Positions 7,171 through 15,643 of a stretch of 18,717 nucleotides of DNA are shown here, piece by piece. The stretch is from Nymphaea colorata. Lineage: Eukaryota > Streptophyta > Magnoliopsida > Nymphaeales > Nymphaeaceae. How positions within the stretch are numbered: the first letter of the stretch is position 1; every line of letters starts with the position of its first letter. The notes beneath the pieces were generated by a model. The model made no database searches. It worked only from the letters and a program-made list of their open reading frames with translations, and was not told the origin of the DNA. Both the position numbers and the translations under genes were made by a program. The stretch is from assembly GCF_008831285.2 (NCBI RefSeq), contig NW_022204551.1, positions 1 through 18,717 on the forward strand. The letters run 5' to 3'.

Positions 7171-10100
7171 ATGACTGCCCTCTCCAAGATGACAGTGAAA
7201 CAAAATGATCAAGGCGAATGGTATTTGGATTCAGGTGCTGCTACTCATGTAACTAGAAATACTGGTAAGTTACATGACCTTCTTCCTTATTCTGGTAAAA
7301 GTAATATAGTTACAGGTGACAGAGGTTTTCATCCTATCACACATATTGGAAATGCACAAACTTCTCTTCCAACATCACCATTTCCACTATCTTTGTCAAA
7401 TGTTGCCCTTACTCTAAATATAAAAAAGAATATTATTTTATTTCTAAACTTGTAGATGATACAAACTCATCTGTTGAATTTACTTCTTCTTCTGTGTATG
7501 TCAAGGATCTTCTAACGAAGAAAACATTCACTGAAGGGGAACGCCAAGGAAATATGTATGTTTTCAAGGAAAATCCTTATTTCTTCCAGTCCTCTTCAAG
7601 TCCAGCTCAAGCGACCTGCTTTCCTTCCAAACCTTCACAAATTCCAAGTTCTAGCTATCTCCAATCAGACGTCAGTAAGTCAAATTTATGGCATGGTCGT
7701 ATGGGACATTGTAGTCGTGGTTTTTTGGAAAAACTTGCATCAGATAATCTCATTCCAAAATCCAATCTATCTTTTGATTCTTATGACAAAAAATGTTCTA
7801 GTTGTGAACTATGTAAGAGTCACATACTTCCTTTTCATAATATCAATAAAAGAGCTTCTAAACCTTTTGAGATTGTCTATTCTGATGTATGGGGGCCAGC
7901 TCCCATTGATTCTTTGTCTGACTCTCGCTATTATGTTTTGTTCATAGATTCTTATTCTCGATATACTTGGATTCACTTCATGAAACAAAAATCAGAAGTG
8001 TTTAGTATCTTTCAAGAATTTCATGCCATGATCCAAACACAGTTCTCGTCTAAAGTTGTGCATTTTAATTGTGATGGTGGGGGAGAATATTCTTCACATG
8101 ACTTTATTAACTTTTACGAGAAAATGAGATAACTCGACAGATTTCATGCCCATACACCCCACAACAAAATGGTGTAGCTGAACGAAAACATCGTCACATC
8201 GTGGAAAGTGGTATGAGTATGATGCATGATAGTAATACTCCTATTACTTTATGGACGGAGGCTTTTCACACTGCTGTGCATATAATAAATCGTCTACCTA
8301 TGACAGTTTTGGATTCAAAATCTCCTTACCTCACTCTTTTTGGTCGAAATCCAAACTACAACGATTTAAGGGTTTTTGGATGTGTGTGCTATGTCACGTT
8401 GACTCGTCATTGAGAAATAAATTTCAGAGCAAAGCAATGCAATGCAGGTTCGTTGGCTATGCAGATGAATACAAAGGTTTCAGATGTTATGACCCTACAA
8501 CCAGACGCATCAAAGTATCGAGAAATGTTGTGTTTGATGAACACAACTTTAACATTTCTACTAAGAATTCTCAACCCGTGGAATCATATGATCCTTGGGT
8601 AAGTGCTGAGTTATTTGCAGGAGGCAGTCTAAAATCACATCCACATGATGAGATAGGATCTTCACATACCATACAAACAGAAGGAAAGAAAGAACTTGTT
8701 CCAGCTATGAAAGAAGGAGAAAACAATGCTTCATGTCGATTTTCAGGACAGGTTTATACTCGTCAGAAAAGAAGAGATGACAATCCGACCTCTTCCCACG
8801 TTGAAGTCTATGATAAGCCTGTTAGAAGATCTGTGCGAGTGCGACACCCCATTCATAGATGGGTAAGTTATGATAATTTCTCCTTAGATTTTCAACTCTT
8901 TATGTCTCAAGTTATAAAACGAGATGAACCTACTTCTTTTGAGAAAGCATCCAAGTCGTTGCATTGGATCAAGGCAATGAATGAAGAAATAGATGCATTA
9001 CATGAATGTGAGACATGGAAAGTTGTTCTTAGACCCAAAGAAAAGAATGTAGTAGGTTCGAAATGGATTTATAAAATTAAATATAAACCTGATGGCAGTA
9101 TAGAAAGATATAAGGCAAGATTGGTGGCACGAGGCTTCACACAACAATATGGAGAAGATTATGATGAAACATTCAGCCTGTGATCAAAATGGGAACAATC
9201 CGTGTGATTATATCATTGACAGTTGAATATGGATGGAGACTACATCAAATGGACGTGAAGAATGCTTTTCTTCATGGTGATTTGAGGAGGAAGTATATAT
9301 GGAACAACCTCCAGGATATACGGAAGGAGATTCTCATGCATGGGTTTGTAAACTAAGAAAATCTATTTATGGACTCAAACAGGCCTCACGCTCGTGGTTT
9401 GACAGTTTCTCCAGCAAGATTCAAGGAAGTGATTTTCAGAGATGTCCTCTAGATCACTCTCTTTTCATCTATCAAAAGGAAAAAATATTTACTTTACTTC
9501 TTATATATGTTGATGATATTGTTATCACAGACAATTCAGAAAAACACATAGAAGAAGTTAAAGTTTTGATGATGCAAAACTTCAAAATGAAAGAGCTTGG
9601 TGATTTACGATTCTTTCTTGGAGTGGAGATTGATAGGCACAGTGATCGCCTCACATTGACACAACAGAAATACACATTGGATCTGCTGAAAAACACAGGT
9701 ATGTCTGATTGTAAGCCTGTTGAAACTCCTAGTATTCTAAATCAAAGACTAAGTGCTCAGGATGGAGAGTTATGTGAAGATCCTACACAATATCGAAGTG
9801 TTGTTGGGGCACTTCAATATCTTACATTCACTAGACCAGATATTATATATGTTGTAAATCAAGTATCTCAATTTATGCATGCACCTAGAGATACTCACAT
9901 GGATGCTGTCAAAAGAATATTAAGATATCTAAAAGGGACAACAGGAGATGGCTTAGTCTATGGTAAGAGTGAAAATATAACTGCTGGACATCAACTTATG
10001 ACATTCACAGATGCAGATTGGGCTGGAGATCCCGATCAAAGAAAGTCCATTTCTGGTTTTTGTATTTTCATTGGACATAATCTTGTCTCTTGGAGTTGTC

Positions 10101-10470
10101 GAAAGCAAAAGGCGGTGGCAAGATCCAGCACTGAAGCTGAATACAGATGCATGGCTATAGGCGCTGCTGAAGTTACATGGGTTAGACATTTGCTAGAAGA
10201 CATTGGAGAAAAGATTAAAACGTCAATGTTAATGTGCATAATCAAAGCGCTATTAACATTGCTTTTAATCCCATACAACATGGTCGAACAAAGCACAATG
10301 AGATTGATCAACACTTTATTAAACAAAAGGTGGAAGACAAGGAGATTCAACCTATTTATGTTCGTACAGATGAACAAGTCGCAGACTTATTTACAAAAGG
10401 GCTAACGAAGCAACGATTCTGGTTTCTAAAAGGCAAGTTGTACATGGTGCAAAACCATATACAACTTTAG
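7171..10470 (+). pseudogene. pol: Element 1 pol: protease, integrase, RT and RNase H, frameshifted
   Basis: Domains in order: an aspartic protease with catalytic motif YLDSGAATHVT at about 7222-7254; a GAG-pre-integrase zinc region (LWHGRMGHCS near 7687; CELCKSH near 7807); the integrase core with YSDVWGP (about 7879), CDGGGEY (about 8070) and AERKHRHIVE (about 8178) supplying Asp, Asp and Glu; a linker (RFSGQVYTRQ, about 8740); RT with KARLVARGF (about 9112), NAFLHGD, YGLKQA and the catalytic YVDD at 9506-9517; then RNase H with FTDADWAGD (about 10003), ARSSTEAEYR and ADLFTKGL (about 10382). Residue motifs are intact but at least four frame changes break the polyprotein. Integrase before RT identifies copia rather than gypsy. 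Confidence 0.92.
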
Positions 10471-10476
10471 GGAGGA
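10469..10476 (+). other. Element 1 polypurine tract
   Basis: AGGGAGGA lies immediately before the 3' LTR start and after the pol stop region. This is where plus-strand DNA synthesis is primed in LTR retrotransposons. Confidence 0.7.
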
Positions 10477-10827
10477 TAATAAGATGTTGATCTGATCCAG
10501 ATCCAACACGTCTAACCATGTCTGAGTGCATTTGTCTAGCAGGGTTATGATTGTAATTTTTGTAATTGTTTTATTCTAGACTCTAGGTTACTGTGTTGCT
10601 TCACTCTAGGCTCTAGATTAATGTGTTGCTTCACTCTAGGCTCTAGATTATTGTGATTGTTTCATTCTAGATTCTTTTAAGTTGTGTAGAAGGATCACTA
10701 TATAAATGGGTTGTGTGAGAATGTGAATACTCTCCTCCCTTCCTCATTTCTCTTTTCCTATACTCTCTCTTATCTTTCCTTTGCTCAATCTGGACGTGGG
10801 TTATACTTCGACACCCTAAATCTAACA
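10477..10827 (+). repeat. Element 1 3' LTR (351 bp)
   Basis: It aligns throughout with 5738-6059. The first dinucleotide is TA instead of TG. A 30-bp unit is present twice in tandem here (10591-10620 and 10621-10650) but once at the matching place in the 5' LTR. The copy ends AAATCTAACA and is followed by the ATTAG duplication. Confidence 0.9.
10591..10650 (+). repeat. 30-bp tandem duplication specific to the 3' LTR
   Basis: Two adjacent copies of a 30-bp unit containing tgtgttgcttcactctaggc differ at the first base only. The near-identity shows the duplication is younger than the degenerate 30-bp periodicity found throughout both LTRs. Confidence 0.85.
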
Positions 10828-10832
10828 ATTAG
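10828..10832 (+). repeat. Element 1 right target-site duplication (ATTAG)
   Basis: Perfect match to 5733-5737 at the outer edge of the 3' LTR. Confidence 0.85.
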
Positions 10833-10911
10833 GGCATAATAATAAAAACAGAGTGCAGTTTTCTCTCCTCTCTCTCTCCCTTGTCCCTTCTCCTTTGATC
10901 TCTCATGACAG

Positions 10912-11038
10912 GGCTCACGCAACAGAACGCATATCCCAATTACCCAATAGCTGGTTTGCCATTGTTGGGAATACTATCTCATGGCAACTTGGAGGAAGTT
11001 TTTGAGCAGGAGAAGCTGACTTTCAAATGTATCCTTAC
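10912..11038 (+). pseudogene. Exon-like block a of an unrecognised plus-strand gene
   Basis: A long pyrimidine tract (10858-10905) and CATGACAG form a strong acceptor. The frame then reads NAYPNYPIAGLPLLGI and SHGNLEEVFEQEKLTFK up to AAAT|GTATCC at 11039. Composition and splice context look like a genuine exon. The product is not recognised. Blocks at 11737, 12058 and 12304 on the same strand may belong to the same protein, but the phase at the end of this block (1) does not fit block b (0), so an exon is missing or the locus has decayed. Confidence 0.4.
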
Positions 11039-11149
11039 ACTATCATGGCTATTGTCAAGCCATGTTTTTACTCTTAGCTATAATAGCCCTAGTTGGCTGC
11101 AGACATGGAAAGGCTTCTGTTTGTCAACATTTGATTTGGTCCATCACAC

Positions 11150-11230
11150 CTTGAGGACAAGGTTTTTTTCGAAAGGGGGAGTAATGCTAGTGTCCAGGTT
11201 TCAGTTCTAGAATCGGGTCTGGATTGGGTT
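11150..11230 (+). mobile_element. Possible Ty3/gypsy 3'-end remnant
   Basis: CCTTGAGGACAAGG, a T run, then CGAAAGGGGGAGTAATGC resembles the junction of a gypsy pol 3' end with its polypurine tract and LTR start (typically '...TTGAGGACAAG...AAGGGGGGAGTAATG'). No matching LTR pair or integrase/RT was found nearby, so this would be a small leftover in the presumed intron between blocks a and b. Confidence 0.35.
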
Positions 11231-11365
11231 TACTGGGCTGATCCAGAAAAATGACTTTAAATAACATAATTGGGAGGGCGCAAGGGGGATATAGGAAAAT
11301 AGTATGTATTTGTGTGAGCATTCACATGTATGCAAATGCATGTAGTGGCAAAATAGACTGCAAGG

Positions 11366-11454
11366 TAGCACTCTTTCATGTTGTCACACGCAAACAGTGA
11401 AGGGATCAGAATGTTTTCTTTTAAGAATACCATGAGCGTGTTAAAGTTTATAAA

Positions 11455-11499
<45 letters not shown>

Positions 11500-11608
11500 C
11501 ACTCTTTCATGATGTCACATGCAAACAGTGAAGGGATCAGAATGTTTTCTTTTAAGAATAGCATGAGCGTGTTAAAGTTTATAAATATATATATATATAT
11601 ATATATAT
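11366..11608 (+). repeat. 131-bp tandem duplication ending in (TA)n
   Basis: A unit beginning TAGCACTCTTTCATG starts at 11366 and again at 11497 (period 131). Non-microsatellite parts are nearly identical, differing at only a few positions. Each copy ends in a (TA)n run (about 11461-11498 and 11583-11608), so TA tracts flank the second copy. Slippage or unequal exchange at the TA tract is a likely origin. Confidence 0.85.
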
Positions 11609-11736
11609 CTTGGGCACAGGCTTTTTGTTCAGTTTTTAGGTTTCTTTTGTAATTTTTGTAATTTTTATTTATTTTGCCTCTTCCTTTTTGTTTTGTAATC
11701 TTCGCTTTGTTTCAGTTTTTTATGTTCTTTTTGCAG

Positions 11737-11790
11737 CTGAATTCTCCAGCTGAAAGAGCTGCTTGGCTCTCCAGTGCCTATAATTCTAGT
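11737..11790 (+). pseudogene. Exon-like block b, unrecognised gene
   Basis: After TTTTTGCAG the frame reads LNSPAERAAWLSSAYNSSRW before double stops at about 11811-11816. A GT at 11789 could be the donor. It is short, but the acceptor and composition are exon-like. It lies between blocks a and c on the same strand. The family is not recognised. Confidence 0.25.
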
Positions 11791-12057
11791 CGTTGGATAT
11801 CCTAATAGCTCATTAATGATGTCTATGTAAGGGTCTCTTTGGCCCTTGTCATTCTATGCTTCTTTTGAAGCTTTTCTAGGCATTTTTATATATTTTTTTG
11901 CCTTAGTATACTTTGTTTCATTGAGAGTTTCTTCTTATGACTATTTGTTTAACTGAAAGTTTTCCTTGTCACTTGATATATCTTATTTCTATATCATAGT
12001 TACTCACAAAATGTTTAGTTTGGGCTTAGTTGAATTTTCTGCATGTAGCTATTTCAG

Positions 12058-12150
12058 ATTTTACAGTTCAATGGAGAATTGAGATTGAAAAATGGCAATG
12101 GAGATGTGGTCCGCTGTCCAAGAATATCTACACATGTCTGTCTTCCAAGT
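12058..12150 (+). pseudogene. Exon-like block c, unrecognised gene
   Basis: After a T-rich stretch and GCTATTTCAG the frame reads ILQFNGELRLKNGNGDVV then RCPRISTHVCLPS to AAGT|GTATTT at 12151. It is 93 nt (31 codons), phase 0 at both ends, which fits the phase 0 start of block d. The hydrophilic Asn/Gly/Lys-rich composition is protein-like. Other frames in the same interval are also open, which lowers confidence. The family is not recognised. Confidence 0.35.
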
Positions 12151-12303
12151 GTATTTGTTTGAAGATTGTAATTTATGAAGGGCAGAGTTTTTGGTTTATA
12201 CTGAAAAAATTGTGAATCTCTTAATGTTCTTCTAGTTATGGTCCTTTTTTCTATAATTTTATCAGTTATTTATGCTAAATTTGTAATTTTATCTTGGTGC
12301 AAG

Positions 12304-12487
12304 GCTGTGCGAATTCTTCAAAGTGGTGATTCGGAAGATTTACCTGAAATAGTGGAGGGGCAAACAAGTTCCTATGATAATATTACAGAAATAAAAGGAA
12401 CACAAGATGGTTATGATGATAACAAAATTGCAGATGTATACTTGCAAAGGGCATTATCTGTTCTTCTTGATGTTACTTTGTTGGAAG
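12304..12487 (+). pseudogene. Exon-like block d, unrecognised gene
   Basis: After TTGGTGCAAG the frame reads AVRILQSGDSEDLPEIVEGQ, an acidic stretch, then DNKIADVYLQRALSVLLDVT and LLE up to GGAAG|GTAGAAG at 12488. It is 184 nt, entering in phase 0 and leaving in phase 1. The acidic linker followed by a Leu-rich amphipathic segment, with good splice signals, makes this the best exon candidate of the plus-strand set. I do not recognise the family. No following exon was found before element 2, so the gene may be truncated or have a long next intron. Confidence 0.45.
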
Positions 12488-13161
12488 GTAGAAGCAGTAT
12501 CTTATTATTTGTTTCCTAGCTTTCTTATCCTTGTGCTCCCAGATAATATCCAATCGTAGTCTTTGTATTCTTAGAAAATCATATTCTTATAAGGTGCATT
12601 GTTAATAACTGCAAGTTGAAAATAAGAAGTTTATATTTAGAACATCCGGAGAAGAAGACACAATCCAATGGCTTACATGGGTTTAACTAAATTGTATCCG
12701 AAAATGGATTTTTTTCCCTACTTAATCTGATATTTGGTTGAATCTGTTCACTCAACTATAGCAGATTCTGCCTACTTGTAGGCATTTCTTGTCGTAATAT
12801 CATTAACTTATTTTTGCTTGCTTTCAACAATTTTTTCCTTTGCAAAATTGGTCATTACATGTCATTATGATTTTTAAAAGATTATATATATATATATATA
12901 TATATATATCTGTCAGACCCTTATAATCCAGACTAGATGAGAATCGTATGGGCTGTCTATTTTAAGGAGATCGGATGGTGGAGATTAAGCTGAAATAATT
13001 AGAAACCAAGTTGTACTTTCAAAAGAGGGAAATACCCCTCACAAGAAGGAAAGAGATCTTGATTAACATACTTGTTGATTTTTATTTATTTATTTTTCAA
13101 TTTAATCTATTCCAGGCAATTTCCTTAAAATCGATGGCCCAAGCGATCCAAAATGGCATAT
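12488..13161 (+). other. AT-rich intron-like DNA with a (TA)n run
   Basis: No coding frame of note. A (TA)n microsatellite lies at 12882-12909. The segment ends at the TG start of the element 2 LTR at 13162. A long open frame beginning at 13011 is mostly LTR sequence and is not a gene. Confidence 0.4.
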
Positions 13162-13452
13162 TGTTAAGTCTGTATGTATATTGGATCGAGTCTGTTCAGA
13201 CCCGATCCACTTTCTTTCTTTTTTCACGCCTGAACATATTAGGCGGTGGTATCTCTTGTAATTACTTCATGTTTTATTCCTTTTGTTGTAACCTAATTGG
13301 GTCATGTTTTAATATAGTGATCAAGCATCGTGCGGTTGCATTGGCCGACGACATTCTCTCCTTCATTGCGTCCCTTCTATTCTCTATTCTCCATCCCCCT
13401 TATTATCAAACAGAGAGACGTGGTCTCATGGTATTTTGAGAAGATTCTTACA
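13162..13452 (+). repeat. Element 2 5' LTR (291 bp)
   Basis: It starts TGTTAAGTCTGTATG and ends GATTCTTACA, directly before the primer site. No full 3' partner exists in the window, but partial copies of its start occur at 18286-18387. An inverted repeat near the start (13183-13208) is shared with that copy. The start is fixed by TG and by the similarity to the 18358 copy, the end by the primer site. Confidence 0.75.
13183..13208 (+). repeat. Inverted repeat near the element 2 LTR start
   Basis: Arms GGATCGAGTCTG and CAGACCCGATCC are separated by TT. Eleven of twelve positions pair. The related copy at 18313-18338 has perfectly paired 11-bp arms (GGATCGGGTCT / AGACCCGATCC). Confidence 0.75.
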
Positions 13453-13465
13453 TAGTATCAGAGCC
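13453..13465 (+). other. Element 2 primer binding site
   Basis: TAGTATCAGAGCC follows the LTR end directly. It differs at one position from TGGTATCAGAGC, the initiator-Met tRNA complement used by plant copia elements. Confidence 0.85.
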
Positions 13466-13511
13466 AGGTTACATTGTCCTCAGGTGAGTGATTTTCGTTT
13501 GATATAATCTG

Positions 13512-13700
13512 CCCTAATTTCTGCCGTGATTATTCCTAAGTTCTGTTTCTACCCTAAATCTCACGATTTGCCTTAATCTGCCCTAAATCCCACGTTTTGC
13601 CCTAATTTCTGCCTAAGTTCTGTTTCCGCCCTAAATCCCATGATTTGCCCTAATCAGCCCTAAATCCCATGATTTGCCCTAATTTCTGTCGTTGCCTTTA
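13512..13700 (+). repeat. CCCTAA-rich degenerate repeats in the element 2 leader
   Basis: The untranslated leader contains many spaced CCCTAA or CCCTAAATC motifs, with 'ttctgcc(g)...aagttctgtttc' and 'ccca(t/c)g(a/t)tttgccctaat' recurring, so it is a degenerate short-period array. The core equals the plant telomere heptamer CCCTAAA, but the copies are interspersed with other sequence rather than in perfect tandem. Confidence 0.6.
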
Positions 13701-13750
13701 AATTCTGCCCAAAACTTCAAATCGCGTGCCCTAATCTTCTCTAATCAGTC

Positions 13751-14713
13751 ATGGATCGGCCGACCCCTTCTCTTCTATCCTCCAGTTTCCTCTCCCAACT
13801 CATCTCTCAAAAACTGAACCATAGCAATTATTTGACTTGGAAACGTCAAATTGTCCCATTTATTAAAAGCCATAGACTGTATGGGCACATCGATGGGACT
13901 ACTCCAGCACCTCCAAAGTATATTGACCGTGAAGTAAAGAAGACAGTCGTGGGAGATAAAGGTGAAATTAGTTTTGAATATGAAACTCTTACTGAGAACA
14001 ATCCCGAATATGAAGTTTGGCTGGCTCACGACCAGTCCCTTGTTACTTATATCACTTCTACTTTGTCAGAGGAGGTATTGGGAGGTATTGATGATGATTT
14101 GACTGCCCTAGAGTTGTGGTCTACCCTTGCCACAACATATTCTCAAGTCTCGGAAGCACGTTTTCTAGAATTAAGAAGGCAATTTCAGGACATCAAGCAT
14201 GGGACACGTAGAGTTTTGGAATACTAGAATGAAATCAATAGTGTTAGTGATCAGCTTGCTGTAATTGGACATCCTATCAGCGACAAGGACAAAATCCAAC
14301 AAGCCTTGAGTGGACTGGGAACAAAATTTGATATTTTCTGCACAGCCCTGGAAGTCCTACCTGTTCTCTCATCTTTTGAAGATCTGAAGGCCAAGCTTTT
14401 TCAACACGAAGCTAGTCGTGTTCAGCGACAGAATGTGATTCCTTCTAATAGTCACAATGTACTGATCACAGGGACACATGCACTGCAAGGGAATCGCACT
14501 CGTCCTTGGACTTCTCAGGCAGGAATGGGAAGAGGGATTCTCCCAACACCACCAGGCATGAATACTACCTCTGCCACATCTACAAGGGTTCCAACACAAC
14601 TAGGCATGAATACTACCTCTGCCACATCTAGAAGGGTTTCAACTTGTATCTATTGCAACAAAATGGGGGCATGTAAAATGAGAATGTTGGCACAACCCTC
14701 AGAACAAAACTAA
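13751..14713 (+). pseudogene. gag: Element 2 gag (UBN2-type), stop and frameshift
   Basis: The ATG at 13751 starts MDRPTPSLLSSSFLSQL, then LNHSNYLTWKRQIVPFI, the conserved start of UBN2-type copia Gag. The frame stays open through the capsid core (ATTYSQVSEARFLELRRQF) to a TAG at 14225-14227, then resumes in register (DQLAVIGHPISDKDKIQQAL) to 14713. Near 14650 a CIYCNK half zinc knuckle is followed by a one-base shift that destroys the rest of the CCHC box; the inverted relative near 18650 keeps it. A 48-bp tandem duplication lies just before it. Gag would form the particle and bind RNA; this copy cannot. Confidence 0.88.
14554..14649 (+). repeat. 48-bp (16-codon) tandem duplication in gag
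   Basis: A unit starting AGGCATGAATACTACCTCTG occurs at 14554 and again at 14602. Because 48 is divisible by three, the duplication keeps the frame and repeats a peptide containing GMNTTSATS. The inverted relative at 18717 shows only one copy in the part visible. Confidence 0.85.
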
Positions 14714-14863
14714 TCAGGTTAGGCATGAGAACAGGGCAGCAGCAGGGTAAGCTTTGTCATCATCTGGCTCAAATCAGACATCAAATGTTTCAGCAGACGT
14801 GCAACAACTTCTCATGACAGCCCTATCTAAGCTCCACTTGAAACAAAACGAGCAAGGAGATGG

Positions 14864-15236
14864 TATGTGGACTCTGGAGCAGCAGCTCATGTTACTGGTG
14901 ACACAGGTAATCTCTCTAGTGTTTTCCCTTATTTAGATCAAGACTCAGTTGTCACGGGAGATGGTTCCCATCACACAATATCGTACATTGGAAATGCACA
15001 AATATCTATGGGCTCTTCTTCAATTCTGTTAAAGAATGTCCTTGTTGTTCCAAGTGTCAAGAAAAATATTAACTCAGTGTCTAAACTTATTGATGATACT
15101 CACTCCTCTGTTGAATTCACACCATCTTCTGTTTATGTCAAGGATGCTCGAACCAAGAAGACATTCGCTGAGGGCACTCACAAAGGAAATATGTATGTCC
15201 TTGAAGAAGCTCCACAACTATCAATACCTCACCCTT
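14864..15236 (+). pseudogene. pol: Element 2 aspartic protease region
   Basis: The frame beginning at 14867 reads MDSGAAAHVTGDTGNL, with the DSGA catalytic motif of retropepsin-like proteases that cleave the polyprotein. It continues with VTGDGSHHTISYIGNA and VKDARTKKTFAEG, matching element 1. Just upstream (14754-14866) the expected frame is interrupted by a one-base difference, so protease and gag are out of register. Confidence 0.8.
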
Positions 15237-15643
15237 CAGATTCATGTTTTCCTAGTCATAGTAAAGTCAATGTCGCAGAGTATAATAAGCCATCCATTTG
15301 GCATGGTCGGTTAGCTCATTGTAGTCAGCCTTTTGTTCGAAGTCTTGTTACAGACGGACTCTTAGATAAGTCCAGTTTAAGTTCAGTTAGTGAGTCCAGC
15401 ATGTGCTCAACTTATCATATCTGTAAGAGCCATGCCCATCAGATTCATGTTTTCCTAGTCATAGTGAAGTCAATGTCGCAGAGTATAATAAGCCTTCCAT
15501 TTGGCATGGTCGGTTAGCTCATTGTAGTCAGTCTTTTGTTCGAAGTGTTGTTGCAAACGGACTCTTAGATAAGTCCAGTTTAAGTTCAGTTAGTGAGTCC
15601 TGCATGTGCTCAACTTGTCATATCTGTAAGAGCCATGCCCTTC
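15237..15643 (+). repeat. 203-bp tandem duplication in the pre-integrase region
   Basis: A unit starting CAGATTCATGTTTTCCTAGT occurs at 15237 and 15440 and is nearly identical over its length. It duplicates the first zinc-binding part (WHGRLAHCS) and the CHICKSHA segment. The period, 203, is not divisible by three, so the second copy is in a different frame and pol is broken. Confidence 0.92.

Larger units (their letters stand above)
5738..10827 (+). mobile_element. Element 1: full-length Ty1/copia LTR retrotransposon, 5,090 bp
   Basis: Two LTRs (5738-6059 and 10477-10827) flank a primer site, gag, protease, integrase, RT and RNase H in the copia order (integrase before RT), then a purine-rich tract. 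The whole is bracketed by ATTAG. The LTRs differ by about twelve substitutions counted by eye plus a 30-bp repeat-unit gain in the 3' copy, so it is not newly inserted. The coding region has frameshifts near 7450, 8130, 8410, 9180 and 10230 and stops in gag, so it should not be autonomous. Short length, short LTRs and a UBN2-type gag are compatible with the Ale/Retrofit lineage, but that needs a phylogeny. Confidence 0.93.

Noticed and set aside
11366-11608. CRISPR-like or satellite array
   Set aside because: Only two copies with a microsatellite between them in a plant chromosome; a simple tandem duplication explains it.
13011-13439. 142-codon plus-strand open frame
   Set aside because: It runs from intergenic DNA straight through the element 2 LTR and has no domain; LTR sequence explains it.
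13512-13700. Interstitial telomere repeat
   Set aside because: The CCCTAA motifs are separated by other sequence, lie in the leader of a retrotransposon, and do not form a perfect heptamer array.
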